The notes: generated from the sequence alone by a model not told the origin. Counted from the stretch's first letter, positions 11,930 through 23,635 are shown. The stretch is DNA of 64,000 nt from Sabethes cyaneus (GCF_943734655.1 NC_071355.1:219481527-219545526), one strand, 5' to 3'. Program-made: numbers and translations.

Positions 11930-12446
11930 GAGCAACCAACCAAACTTAGGAAACGTACCCGGCCAAAAAGGTACCCGGACATTTCATGCGAAAGCGATGA
12001 ACGATGTCTGAGCAATCACTCAAAAGGAGTGGCTAAAGGTGAAGGTAAAAACCATCTTTCCGGCGAGGTGCAACGTCGTGGTCATAATAAATGACGAGTC
12101 CAAGCCGCTGTTCTTTCTTTCGGAGCTTGCGGTAAAAGGAGAAATATACAGTACGAAGTGTCCGCCAGAAGTTACCGCCTTCATCAAGAAGTATCACACG
12201 AAGGACGATGGGGACTCTCGAACACCGGAGAAGATGGACCGGCTGAAGACAAACGTTGTACCGCAGATCTCCAAACCTCCCAACGTTTCTCAGCTGCGGC
12301 TGACTGAAAATTCTCTCAAACGGCGGATCTATTCCGGTAATTTTGGGGCCAAAACCAACAAGCAGTTGATCGCCAATAATTTTTTTTTTCGGAATTTTCC
12401 TGAATTCTTGATTTTGAAAGATGATAACTTTTGAACGCACGGTCAT
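11930..12446 (+). pseudogene. Decayed mariner (ITmD37-type) transposase, C-terminal part
   Basis: The frame at 12,039-12,434 reads through segments resembling the catalytic half of mosquito mariner transposases of the ITmD37 group. These include SKPLFFLSELAVKGEIY (the conserved 'SKP..PSGLAVN..Y' block), AFIKKYHTKDD, and VVPQISKPPNVSQLRLTENS, which corresponds to the 'PNVPQARPIEDFW' block carrying the last catalytic acid. Many expected residues, including the acidic ones, are altered, and the N-terminal half is unrecognisable. This is a fossil with no intact gene. The family call is from memory of motifs. A minus-strand ORF of similar length over the same bases is a shadow. Confidence 0.6.
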
Positions 12447-12689
12447 AATGTTGTGATATTAATATCAAAATGTCAAGAGATCTATCTTGAATATCTTTTT
12501 CATATTATCAATTCGAGTCAGTAGTTTTCATAACTTCTTCAAAGACGGTAAGGGGGAAAAGGTTGGCAATCAGCAATTGCTGACAAAAAAACTCGACTCT
12601 TACGTGCGCTGAAATGCTCTCGTTTTGATGTGATCTCTATCAACGATTCCAAAAGTGCTCTCGAAGTACGTGCTACCACCGTCCCAAAC

Positions 12690-13010
12690 GATTTTACGAA
12701 ATTTCTGTATACGAAGGCTCAGAAACAGCGACTAAGGGCCTATAGTTTAGTCTCCAGGGACTAAAACTTCTAAAACTCGAGGATAATCCGAGTGGGCATA
12801 TAACGGCCATGAATTTAAAATTGCCTCAATTTTAGGGTTGAGGGGAGGGTTGAGCATTCCGTGAATGTCAAAGAAGCGGAATGGTAAAATGTTTCCAGAA
12901 CGGATTTTACACTTTTGACACCGGCTTCCCATAACCCACCAAAGTGTTGCGAATGGGTGGAGTGGTGACTTAATTTTTGATTCATTTGATAGCATAAGTT
13001 GTACCTACAA
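12690..13010 (-). pseudogene. Bel/Pao-type retrotransposon integrase fragment
   Basis: On the minus strand, HFGGLWEAGVKSVK (within 12,815-13,015) is followed, after a frameshift, by KIEAILNSWPLYAHS and VLEVLVPGD (within 12,747-12,995). This order (PHFGGLWEAAVK, then IEAILNSRPL, then LEALTPGHFL) is characteristic of the C-terminal part of Bel/Pao integrases. The fragment is short, frameshifted and without LTRs nearby, so it is a dead remnant. Confidence 0.75.
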
Positions 13011-13015
13011 CACAT

Positions 13016-14128
13016 TACGTAATGGTGGCTAGATTATCTACTAAAGCCTCACAACAATGGTTATTAGCAAAAATATATTCAATGACATGGTGCTGATGAT
13101 GCGTTTCAAATTTTATACGGAATACTATTTTTTCGAGTTTTTCCATCGTTCTAGCAAATTTTCCAATTTTTCTCGCTGTAAAAATATTGTGGTGGTGGAA
13201 TCGACCACAATAAAAAAGGAAAGCTAAAATCGGACGCTCCGTTCTCAAGTGTTGTGTGTGGAATACGGGGTAAGTGGGAGCGGAGCTCATAACTCTCTTT
13301 AACCTCATTTTCTCCAACCAAACCTTTCTAGAAATGAAAGATACAACTCAAACGCATGCATTAAAATTATAGATTATTTATAATTGGCAATACAAGCACC
13401 AAAATTGGACTTTAAATTTGAGCGTTGTTTGAGTCAATTTGCGTTGTAAGTTTGACTATAAATGATATTTTGACCACAGGCTTTCGTAAAAGTACATGCC
13501 TTTCTATCAATAGGTAAACATAATGAATGTATTACCAAGTTACACCCGAAACTAGTTGTTCATATTGACAAACGGCAATCAATAAATTGGTCGAAATAAG
13601 GTCAGCACTTCAGAGCACCTGGCGCACCTATTAAAAGGGGACCTATTAAAAGTAAAGTGTTTCAGCGCAAAACTTCATGTCTTAATACATTTTTTAGATG
13701 TACTACCGAACATTTTCAGTTCAAACACATAATATTTATATTTATACTGATATAAGCTTTGAAATAAAACCGAAAAGGACTAAACCCAGCTGACCGAAAA
13801 AATAAGTCTAATAGACTAAAATACAGTTTATGAGGGAACAAACAGTTTGGTCATATTTTGGTTACACCTAAACGCCGTTAATTGAAACTGGAAAGACAAA
13901 GTTAATATAATTAAGCAAATCTGCAACTGGAATTGAAACAATAAATTGTTGTGTTTGTTATAGCGTAACTAACGGGTGGCAACTGAAATTTTGGATTTTT
14001 TTCGCGGCCTTTATGCTCGACAACACACGAGCTCAAAGAGGAATGAGGGTGTGTATGTGTTAGCTCTCTCTTCTCTCTCTTTGTCAATATTTTTTTGTTT
14101 TGTTTATGCTTGCCCAGTTTTGCTAAAA
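13016..14128. other. Noncoding stretch
   Basis: No recognised family. A minus-strand ORF of 100 codons (13,015-13,317) shows no motif. At 13,622-13,650 the words ACCTATTAAAAG are repeated. From about 13,975 the sequence probably belongs to the 5' part of the mariner relic that follows, but no terminal repeat could be matched. Confidence 0.45.
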
Positions 14129-14640
14129 ATGGCGTCGAAACAAGAAGCCTTTCGGGACCGCGTTGTACACTTCTACGAACTGCAACAAAAATCTCGGCAA
14201 AAAGTATACGGTACAACATTTAAAAAGCAAATATGTTGCGGTTTGGACTGTTTACTATATCCTAAGATGCCCAACAACTATTCGCAAGCAACATAGTGAA
14301 AGACCAGCCAAAATTATGGGCGCAGAAGGACATCGTTCTCTTTCTCGTTTCTTCAATAACAAGCCCTCTGGTTTGACTATCAATTAAGATGCACCAGACG
14401 AATGTTTGAAGAAAATTTTGATCCCGTTTCTACAAAAATATTATGCAGATGGACAATACGTGCAGATGGCCGGATAGAGCATCATCGCATTACGCCAAAA
14501 AAAAACACAATCGTTCCAGAATACCCATTTGATCCCATTTTTACCCAAAAACCACGACCAGAAAAATCCGTCTCAGTGCGCCCAATTGAAGATTTCTTCG
14601 GGACTTTGAGTTTCTCGGTGTACAAAAATAACTGAAGAGA
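14129..14640 (+). pseudogene. Internally deleted mariner (ITmD37-type) transposase
   Basis: The relic starts with MASKQEAFRDRVVHFYEL, then shifts frame to a helix-turn-helix-like stretch (GKKYTVQHLKSKYVAVWTVY) and RPAKIMGAEGHRSLSRFF. It then jumps directly to catalytic-domain pieces: DECLKKILIPFLQKYY, LIPFLPKNHDQKNPS and VRPIEDFFGTLSFSVYKN. The central region with the first catalytic acids is missing. The N-terminal and C-terminal fragments are in family order, so the simplest reading is an internal deletion plus later frameshifts. It cannot encode an active transposase. Confidence 0.75.
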
Positions 14641-14849
14641 CACGAATTGCAAACAGTTGATTAGACTAATCTCAAGTTTTTAGTCTTGACCTTGAAATGC
14701 GGTCATACATATATATTAATATTTTTTTTTGAAACGATGGTTCTACAATTGATGAAGGGACGGTAGGGGAAGAAATGAAAATTTTTTGGTGAAGGAGGGG
14801 AAGTGCGGAAAGGAAAGGGGGGGGGGGGGTATTGGTAGCTATGCTTAAC

Positions 14850-15030
14850 AAGTAGTCATTTTGACTCCTACCTTCTGTCCAATGCTGGAAGGTGCATGAG
14901 TCGAACCAAGCTGTAATCTGAGATTATAACCGGATTCGAACCCACAACACCCGCCAGGGCATGTGGTTCGCTGGTACTTGTACCTTTGAACCATAGAGGC
15001 GCTGGACAAAAGGAGACCGCAAAATCCACA
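14850..15030 (-). repeat. tRNA-like SINE candidate
   Basis: On the minus strand a perfect B-box GGGTTCGAATCC is preceded at tRNA-like distance by an A-box-like region (CTCTATGGTTCAAAGGTAC) and an arm around CACATGCCCTGGCGGGTG. The following body (CAGCTTGGTTCGACTCATGC) is not tRNA-like. I cannot assign the parent tRNA, and I saw no second copy in this window and no clear target duplication. Confidence 0.45.
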
Positions 15031-15060
15031 TCATTGCGTTTACTAATTTTCTGATCTCTA

Positions 15061-17716
15061 ATTTTTGACATTTGATGGCATTCAAAATAATATAGAAGGA
15101 ACCTCTAAGTTAATGGTTTGCTGTCAAAACTAGACTGTTCAAGAATTCAAAAGACCAATTGATTTGTTCGGAGTTTATTATTTTGTTTCCACATGAATAA
15201 CTACTTTCTTTGATTGAACATAACAATTTTATCGTAAAAAGCTAGTTAAAAGCTTGTTTCGACCTCAATAGCGCAAATCAGCTTCTGCGGGATAGGTTTT
15301 ACGATTCTTGTGAAACTATCCATTGTACGTAGTATGTACATTGGAACAATCATGGAACCTTTCGTGTTAATTACCACATTTGTTTGCTGAATATCGTGTT
15401 TTGCTGTATAATGTTTTTTTTTAGTTTTGAATATTATGTTGCTTTCGAACTGTTTGTTGATTATGCTGGCAGAAAAAATTAAACTTTTCCATTTAATTGT
15501 ACAACTAATTTTATCAATCTAACGCTGACGTAATTTGCAACTCTAAGGAGGAATGTGAAATCGGTCAGAATAGTGAGTAAAACGTAGAAAAAAAAATGAA
15601 AAAAATTCATATTTTTCTATTTTCAGAGCTTGAGTGTTGGAAAAATATTAGATTGTTTATCAATTTCAGGTAAAAATTTAGTGTTAATTAAATGTTTACT
15701 ATTATTTTTTTTAATTCTATATTAGAGAGGTTTTCAGCCTGCGGCTGGTTCGCCTCTTTTTACTATTATTATGTTGTAATATAAATATTATTTATGATCA
15801 GTGTATGACGCCACGTTCCTAAAACCTGCCTTATTATTTTTTAATCCTGTCGTTTATTTTATTTCAGAGAACTCATATGATATCATATTTCAGCTTGTTG
15901 TGTCATTTAATTCTGAAAGATCGTAGACCTCTTGAAAGTTTGTGCTGTTGCTGGGAGCCTATTTCCTAGCTTCGTAAATTTTCGAACATTTATGTGAATT
16001 TCATGGTCAGCTGATAATCTTCATTGGTTACATTCTTACGAGAGATTTTAGAACCTTTAGAAGGAGCCAAAACTTGGCTGGATCAACTGTCGCTGCTTCT
16101 GACGGCTGCTATGGGTATACGTGCCGGACAACCAACAACAACGATTGGAGGCATCATTTATTTCTCTCAGGCGAACGGACCTTTCGTTTTGAGCTGTTGG
16201 TTGGCTGGTTGGTTGGTTGGTCGGTTGGCTGCTAAATGCGCGTCACGCGTACCACTTCTGCAATGCATGCATGGTAGGGAGAGCCGAAAAGATCGCTTTG
16301 ATAAACGCACACGGTAGCTGCCGGAAACTGACAATTATTAGTTGTTTAATTTAATAAGGAAATGTTTAATTTTTACTGAACTTTCCACTTTCTGACGACA
16401 GGCTCAGGCACGTATAGCCACAATCATAAATCTGCGATTCGGTTTCGGCTTGGGTGAATGTTGGTGAGAATGTTTTGAAATCAAAGATATTTGGGAATTT
16501 ATAATCCACAGCTAATTATTATTTTGAACTCATGCTCACTTTCAATAAATTATGCGTTATTACCAAGTGGTAATATTATTTTCTATTTTATTCAGTACTA
16601 AGGAATCGAATCCTATCGAATCAGGAAGAAATATTGCTCTAAAAACAGAAAAATTGTCCGCTAAGCGACTAAGAAAACCTCAGTTATTTAGAATGTTGTA
16701 GAAGAATACATTAACTTCCAGAATTTTTATTATTGTTAAAAAAAGCTGTCCTAGGAACTTGGCGTGAACTGCCCAACCCGGTGAGTATGCAGACCAACTC
16801 TTCAGCCGAGGGTTCACGAAAAACTCAAGCAACAATCATTGTTTAGGTTAATCCTGGGCACCGGTAGGGAAATAACCCCTACGCTGTGGCTATTAAAAAT
16901 CATCGGCAAACGTGCGCGAATATGTGCAGAGACAGGGATCCGTGCCGTTCGCCCAAAAACTGGAGAAAAAAATTAAACGTGCGCACAGTCTGCTTGCTCA
17001 AGTTGGTAACATTATTTCGCCTGTCAAGCCACTGGTGTTGTGCAAAATTTCTCTCCCTTGTCTTCGGGCAGGCTTCAACCACACGGTCCACTGGCCGGCC
17101 CGCTACCAGGGTCTCTCTCCCTCTCTCGCGCGCGCAGCTGAATAACCTCCTTTCCGATGCTAATATCAGGTGTCGATTTAAGAAAGATAATGGAAAAAAG
17201 TATCACGCTGGTATCCTCACAGGAGTTCCATGATACTAACCAACGAACCAACGAACCGACCAACCAACCAGTTTGGTCCAGGTCGTCGTATCGACTTCGG
17301 TGATGATCAGGAGGACTGTTGCGATGCCTAACCCTACTGGGTTGCCGGGCGACCGAGGTTTGGGGAAACGAAAGCGAAGACGGCTGTATAAAAATGTATG
17401 CAGATATTATGTCCGCGCGCGAAGTTTTTTTTTTGTTTCTCTTGATATTTGTATAGTGATGCTCAACGTTTAACATTTTCAATTATAAACATTTTCTTCA
17501 AATCAAACGACTATCCGGCATCGTTGATCAACTCTCTAAAAACTTTTTTTATTTCAACCCTTTTTCACATCTTCACATCAATTTGTATTTTAGTTTAAAT
17601 TGTTATAATAAATTTTGTATATTTTAAATTTCATTTAATTTTTTCAACTGTTTCTTATTTTTTTAAGCATTTTTTGTTCTGTCTTGTTTCAATTACATAC
17701 GTATTGATTGTATTCA
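15061..17716. other. Noncoding block with simple repeats
   Basis: No gene recognised. Notable pieces are a hairpin at about 15,725-15,758 (CAGCC/GGCTG arms between GAGG and CCTC), a GGTT-rich run at 16,195-16,232 and an AACC-rich run at 17,236-17,273. The GC-richer zone 16,020-17,400 has small ORFs on both strands without domains. Confidence 0.5.
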
Positions 17717-17953
<237 letters not shown>

Positions 17954-18396
17954 GTGGCTTTTTGTCGTCGTTTTTCTTGCTATAAAGACATCAATTTCGT
18001 CGTCATTTTTTTATCTTTTCTACTTTTTTTCGCATCTTTTCATCGTTTTTTTGTCGTTCTCTCGCCGTTTTGTTGTTGTGTTTTCGTCCTCTTTCTGTCC
18101 AATGTTCATTATCTTTTCGTCGTCTCTTTTGCAAGTTTTGTTACCATGTTTTAAACGTTCTTTGTCGTAGTTTTGTTTTTTATCCGCTGTTTTGGCTTGT
18201 TTTCGTCGTTTTTTGATTGCACATGTCTGTTATTTCCGTCTTATTTTTGTCGTGTTTCGTCGTCTTTTCGTCAACTATTCATCATCTTTACATCACATTT
18301 TCGTCGTCTTCATGTCATCTGTTCGTCGTCTCTTTCTTGTCTTTTCTTCATATTCGAAGTCATCGTTTCATCACTTTTTGTTATATTTCTGAAGGC
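17954..18396 (+). repeat. Degenerate TCGTC/TTTCGTCG-rich tract
   Basis: About 440 bp of pyrimidine-rich sequence in which TTTCGTCGT, TCGTCTTTTC and similar words recur at short irregular spacing. It directly abuts the perfect triplet array and may be decayed satellite sequence of the same locus. The 60-75-codon frames across it are low-complexity shadows. Confidence 0.65.
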
Positions 18397-18408
18397 TTAA
18401 ATGTTTAA

Positions 18409-20747
18409 CAGTTTTTGATTATCGCATAAACAGAGTAAACCAAGTTAATACAAATAGGATAAGGGTTCCAGATACTTGGTTATAAAGTACAACCTTATTC
18501 GCTTGACAGTAAAGTCTGTTCCTTTTAGAATTTAGCTGCATGTTTTTTCGCCGCTACTACAAATCCCTTGCCGAATCATCAACTTTCGAACGAATTTATT
18601 TACGAAGACAAATGGAAGCTTACCCGGAGAGTCGCTCTTAGCAAGGAGATATATACAAAGGCCATTTTTACATATGATTGATCGTCATTCTTCTTTCTTC
18701 ATTCATCGTTAATTTTTTTCGAAAATTTTTGTATTACAAATAGAAAATAACCACGCGTCCCCTTTTAGTTAGTAATCAATGGGGGCACACGGTAGTAGTG
18801 AGTGTAATACATTAATGAAGTTCAAGTTCTGTAATTATGTATTTAAATTGTCGAATAAACTAGTAGCTTGCGTTTTGGAAGAATCACTGCTATTGATATA
18901 TAGAAACAGCTACAAATGTTACAAAGCAAATAGAAATTGCATAGAATTGGAAATGGAGTTTGCAACATTAGACAAAGGAGAATCATGGTTTATTTTAAAT
19001 TTTCCATTGGTTTTGTTGAAAATCTAGGGTTGAAACTCGTCTTTCACAGATAGGCAAAACAAATATGTGTAGAATATTTAACCTTCATTTCGTCCCTAGC
19101 GCATTCGCTACGATCCAACGAGTTTGAAATCCAGTAGGTATCATATAAATCGAGAGGGGACAAAAAACACAATCCGCCTCCATCTATGTTGCTAAAGCTT
19201 CCAGAATAAGCAAAAAAGTGTAAGCATGATTTTGAACTACACTGTGCGTCTGCGTCTGAACTGAACATCCCTAGCCGAACGACAGGAATGTTGGGCTTTG
19301 ATATATCAAACAACCTCGCATCCTAAAGAGACGACACGAGCAGAGGTTTGATGGTACTGGCCAAAGCTGGGCTTGGAACCTCGGCGAGAGAAAGAGAAAG
19401 AACGGTATAGAGATGAAAAGAGAGCGAACGAGATAGAGATGGGGAGAAAGAGAGATAGAAAGAAGGAGAGCAAGAAAACATTCGCATGTTATAATGATAT
19501 TTCGATGGCGCGCGATCCGCAATACGTGAGTTGTGGAGCTGCGCGCTCGATCTGGCCGTGGTGTTACGATAAAGCGGGTGGTGGCAGCATGGCAGCAAAG
19601 AAAGATGTGGCATTTTCGAGAGTTCGAAGCTGGTTTGGCTTAAAAGCGTTTGATGGTAGACCATCGAATGTTGGGGTTCTTCACATACACGTGCTCTGCG
19701 ACGCAATGCCCCCCCCTCCGTTGGATGGGTTTTGGGTGATGCTGTCGAGCAGATGTGTGCGTGAGTTTACTTTTTTCTTACCTTTTCGACCGTTGCAGCA
19801 GTCTTCTTCTACATCTCGCGCGTTTTAAATCTCCATACATTAGCGCGCAAAAAGCTATAACTTGAAAAGCGATAGCAGAAAAATATCTCGTTCAGCAGGG
19901 CTGCTTTTGGTTGGACAGGAACGCAGATTGGTCGGTGCGTGGAGAGTTGTGGACTGGAGTTTCGGGAAGAACGGAGGTGGTGGAGCGTTTCAAGTTGTGC
20001 CTCGGTTTGGGCCTAGCCGGTTTTTTTTCGATCAAAATGAAACAGCAGCCATAGCAGCTACTTGAAACTACTTTCTGGCAGGAAGAGAAGAAATTTTGAC
20101 CTTTTTACAAAGCTCGAAGCAAATTCCAAAATATTTTTTTTTTATTTTGCCGCGCAGCAGCCGTTTTAGCATCTGCGCTTTCGCTGTATTGTAGAGGCAA
20201 ACGTAGCTGTGTGCTCAGTAGGTAGTGCCTGTTATGGTCGAAGACAGTCACCTCGGCCTGTCGGAGAGTTGGGTGAAATGAAATTTAAATAATATAATTA
20301 TTTCTGAGAAGATAAGTACCTACCGCTGCCAAGCTGTGCCCGGTAGCTGCTGTACGCTTGCATCGAGTGAAGGTGCTTTGTGTATTAATTTGGGCTTGTC
20401 CTTGCTCATTTGTATTTTGTGCAATTTTCCGTTGTCGCTTTGTAGCTTTTTGATAAGGGGGGATATATACCTGAATCAGCACTTTGGCAGGAAATTACAG
20501 TCCACACAATTTGGTTAATATCGAAGTTACAAAATAACGAGTAGACTTTGTTGTATGGTAGCTTTGTTGTTATCTCGCATTGTCACTCATGAAAAGATTT
20601 GACATTCCTAAATCAAATGTCTAAAAAATGTATTTTTCTAGGAGAACCACAAAATTAAAACTATAACAAATTTTCTTATCAACCAAAAAAGCGATGTCTT
20701 AACAATAGAAACTATCTACTTTGTTGTGCAGTTCATAACTTCCATTA
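18409..20747. other. Noncoding block
   Basis: AT-rich to about 19,300, then GC-richer to 20,480 with overlapping ORFs on both strands (19,323-19,706 minus; 19,373-19,828 plus). The plus frame is dominated by a purine-rich AGAGAAAGAGA segment at 19,385-19,470. No domain is recognised in either strand. Confidence 0.5.
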
Positions 20748-20752
20748 CTAAA

Positions 20753-21022
20753 TGTTGCGATAGGGCGTTCCGGTATAGTGGCAACTCGCGGTTAACGATA
20801 AAACATATATTTGTACGATAATTAACTACATGAAATAAAAGGTGCTCCGCGAGCTGCTGCTATCGCAATAAGAATGATGAAACATGATGGCCGTCACCGG
20901 ATAAGAATGATCGCACACCGAGAGCCGCGGTAGCGTCTGTCACGTTGACGGCTGTCAACTGAAGAGTCCCACTGGTAACTTCGGTGCTGTCATTTAACGG
21001 TTGGTGGGATGCCTTCCCAACA
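20753..21022 (-). repeat. 3' LTR
   Basis: 270 bp, identical to the copy at 23,636-23,905. Termini are TGTTG and CAACA. It lies immediately downstream (minus strand) of the polypurine tract, which fixes it as the 3' LTR. Confidence 0.95.
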
Positions 21023-21034
21023 CCTCCCCCTTTT
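21023..21034 (-). promoter_or_regulatory. Polypurine tract (plus-strand DNA primer site)
   Basis: The minus strand reads AAAAGGGGGAGG directly against the LTR. This is the expected position and composition of the primer for second-strand synthesis. It overlaps the stop codon of the ORF. Confidence 0.85.
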
Positions 21035-23537
21035 AGAACAGGTGATACGGATCGTACCTCGCAGGCTGCCTTCGCAATCTCGAAGACTGGCGAGTAGGAA
21101 TCGGTTGCTGCAGTTGATTGCTAAGGGGAGTTCGATGACGTCGACGGATAACCTGTGGCTGCAGGTCTGATTGGAGAAAGGCCGGCAAGTCGGTTTCCTC
21201 GGCTTCCGGCTCAAGTGTAGGACGTAGACCCCAACTGTCCAGAAGAATAGACAACGGTACTTGCACGCTACTCGGTGTCGTTTCAGTTTCTGCATCACTT
21301 TCAGCTAATTGACGAGTCCGCAGTTGGTTGCAGTGGGATCGGATGAGATTCTGCTTTGATGGTAGCCAGATGTTATACATCACCCGACCGATGCGCTCGA
21401 TCACTATACCAGGTTGCCAGGTCCACTTATTTGCTGCATAGACCTTAGCCCAGATGTGATCTTGTTGATTGTAACACCGAGCTTTCGCTCCGTGCTTCCG
21501 GTTAAATTGCTTTTCCTGAGCAGTACTCGGCAACTTGTGGTACGGCGTAGGCGGGCGAAGTAGCTCCAAGGACGTACGGATAGTTCGTCCATACATCAGG
21601 TCAGCGGGAGATTTCCCACCAGGTGCGCTGCGACAGGGTGTGGTTCTGTAGCACAGAAGAAAGGTGTCTATGGCTTCGTCGAGAGTTTCCCCTCCTGCGA
21701 TGATTTTCTTAAGCGAACGTTTAAACGTGTCGACAAACCTCTCAGCTATTCCATTTGATTGCGGATGAAAAGGCGCTGTTTTCAGATGAACGATACCATT
21801 TTTGTCGCAGTACGATTCGAAGCGGTCACTGGTGAGCTGCGTCCGATTGTCAGTAACCAGTGTTTCCGGCTGACCGTACCTTGCGAAGATGTCATGAAGG
21901 ATTCGCAAGGTTGCTGTGGTGGTAATCTCCTCGATTCGTATCACTTCAGACCGTTTTGTGTACGAATCCACCAGAATGAGAAAATAGTTCCCATCTAGCG
22001 GATCGGCGTAGTCTAGATGTAGGCGCTGCCACGGTTTTGTCGGTGGGGGCCAGGGTTCCATGGTAGTCTTCCTGTCTGTTTTGTTACGCAGACCCATTTT
22101 CGTGGTACATACGTCGGGGAAACGGGCCCGGAGATCGGAAACATCCTGAGTCTGCTGAATGGCAACTTGGTTGCAGAATGCAGTGATCGGTTGATTCCAT
22201 AGACCAAACTGGTCCATCAGATCTATGCCTAAAATGTCGAGATGAACGTTAGGAGCTGATACATAACACTTACCCTCTCTGGTGATGTTGTTGAGGGTTA
22301 TGCTACACTGCAGCTCGGAAACAATGTCGAGTGGCTCCCCAGACGCTGTTTTGGCTCGGCACAATGCTGGCTGTGCTCTTGGCCGACCAAGTTTGACCCA
22401 AGACTGGTGCGAGATGATGGATATGTCCGACCCAGTATCCAGTTGCAGCCGGAGAGGAACACCATTGAGCTGCACGTCGATGAATTTCCGACTTTGATGG
22501 ATGTTCCGCACTGTCACCGTTTTTGTTGACTGCTCACGGTTTCTTTTCTTCCTGTGTTTCATGGGGTTGCGCTTGCTCGGAACGCTGTTCGATGATTTCG
22601 ATGAAAAGCATGCGCAATACCCCTCTCGATGACCGCGCTTACCGCAGTCGCGACAACTATGATCGCGGAAGCGGCAGTCCTTGCTGAAGTGCATCCCTCC
22701 GCAAGACCAACAAGGTGTTTTAGGTTGATCCTGCGACGGTGTACTGCTGGTTGATCGATGCCTAGACTGCTGCTGGTTGCGATGAACGAAATTCACAGTC
22801 GGCGGGTTTTCCACCATAACGGTATCCATTTTGAGGTTAATCAGGTTATTACATTGCTCGACCACTTGTTGAAGAGTGAGATCCGCAGCTTCGTTTAGCT
22901 TGTTAATTAGCCGCATCCTGATTTCAGCGTCCTGCTTTGATTTGAAGCCACACACAAACGTCAGGCACTTGAATTGCTCTTCGGTGAGCTCTGACAGTTT
23001 GAAGTCGACGCAGGATTTGTTCACCCTACATGAGTAGGCGAGATAATCCTCACTATCCTCCTTGGTTGTCTGGAGACAGTTGTAGCGCCGGCGAAAGATG
23101 GAAGTGGACGCACCGAACAGAGATTTTAGCTTTTCTACCGTTTCAGTGAAGGTGAATTCACGAGCGAGTTTAGGTAAAATGAAGCTATTGTAGCGCTCGT
23201 GGTTCGGTGGGCTCAATTTGCGTAGGAGGAGTCGTACCTTAGCAGCGTCGTCCAGCTTGTCGGCATCCTTATCGAAAAGATCACTGTAGCGAGAAAACCA
23301 CGCGTCGAATGTGTGTCCGCTTTCCTTTTCGTACGCGAATTCCACCATGTTGCTTGCCAGGGAATCCAGTACGGTTTCATCGCGAGACAGCTTTGAAATG
23401 GCAACCTGCGTGGCGGAAAGCTGCTGTGAAAGCTGCGCCATGAGCGCGTGCTGGTTGTTCAGGATCTGTATTATAGCATCCGTGACGCTTGGTTGTTGCG
23501 GAACTCCAGCACTTCCTAATGCCTGATTAGTCGCCAT
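21033..23537 (-). CDS. Gag-protease-integrase fusion polyprotein (RT/RNase H missing)
   Basis: 834 codons, open throughout, starting 98 bases inside the 5' LTR. Residues 1-260 are a Gag capsid-like region. Two zinc knuckles follow: CWSCGGMHFSKDC (276-288, an unusual C-X2-C-X3-H-X4-C) and CRDCGKRGHREGYC (295-308, canonical spacing). The retropepsin active site LQLDTGSD is at 364-371, with HLDILGIDL (432-440) near the end of the fold. Residues 469-490 still resemble the linker leading into reverse transcriptase (ARFPDVCTTKMGL). From about 493 (EPWPPPTKPWQRLHLDYA) the sequence is integrase core. The catalytic triad is D509, D563 and E599, with 35 residues between the last two. The zinc-binding HHCC domain is missing along with RT and RNase H. 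DNR replaces the usual DNG at 563-565. The C-terminus (SSRLRRQPARYDPY) resembles mag-lineage gypsy polyproteins. Family naming is by motif recognition. Confidence 0.93.
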   Translation of the reverse strand: MATNQALGSAGVPQQPSVTDAIIQILNNQHALMAQLSQQLSATQVAISKLSRDETVLDSLASNMVEFAYEKESGHTFDAWFSRYSDLFDKDADKLDDAAKVRLLLRKLSPPNHERYNSFILPKLAREFTFTETVEKLKSLFGASTSIFRRRYNCLQTTKEDSEDYLAYSCRVNKSCVDFKLSELTEEQFKCLTFVCGFKSKQDAEIRMRLINKLNEAADLTLQQVVEQCNNLINLKMDTVMVENPPTVNFVHRNQQQSRHRSTSSTPSQDQPKTPCWSCGGMHFSKDCRFRDHSCRDCGKRGHREGYCACFSSKSSNSVPSKRNPMKHRKKRNREQSTKTVTVRNIHQSRKFIDVQLNGVPLRLQLDTGSDISIISHQSWVKLGRPRAQPALCRAKTASGEPLDIVSELQCSITLNNITREGKCYVSAPNVHLDILGIDLMDQFGLWNQPITAFCNQVAIQQTQDVSDLRARFPDVCTTKMGLRNKTDRKTTMEPWPPPTKPWQRLHLDYADPLDGNYFLILVDSYTKRSEVIRIEEITTTATLRILHDIFARYGQPETLVTDNRTQLTSDRFESYCDKNGIVHLKTAPFHPQSNGIAERFVDTFKRSLKKIIAGGETLDEAIDTFLLCYRTTPCRSAPGGKSPADLMYGRTIRTSLELLRPPTPYHKLPSTAQEKQFNRKHGAKARCYNQQDHIWAKVYAANKWTWQPGIVIERIGRVMYNIWLPSKQNLIRSHCNQLRTRQLAESDAETETTPSSVQVPLSILLDSWGLRPTLEPEAEETDLPAFLQSDLQPQVIRRRHRTPLSNQLQQPIPTRQSSRLRRQPARYDPYHLF

Positions 23538-23620
23538 CGCGATTTTTTCCTCGTGTTACTCCGACTCACTAAATCACTATTTCATTCGAAAAACGCACTA
23601 ATTTCGGTATAACTCCGCCA

Positions 23621-23634
23621 CTATCTCGTCGCCA
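23621..23634 (-). promoter_or_regulatory. Primer-binding-site candidate
   Basis: One base inside the 5' LTR the minus strand reads TGGCGACGAGATAG. It begins with the TGG complementary to tRNA CCA ends, as expected for a minus-strand primer site. I cannot name the matching tRNA with confidence. Confidence 0.6.
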
Positions 23635-23635
23635 C

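Noticed and set aside
12033..12446. A 137-codon minus-strand ORF
   Set aside because: The opposite strand of the same bases carries recognisable transposase motifs. The minus frame is the shadow.
19323..19828. Overlapping ORFs of 127 (minus) and 151 (plus) codons
   Set aside because: They overlap on opposite strands, the plus frame is dominated by a purine-rich simple stretch, and neither shows a domain.
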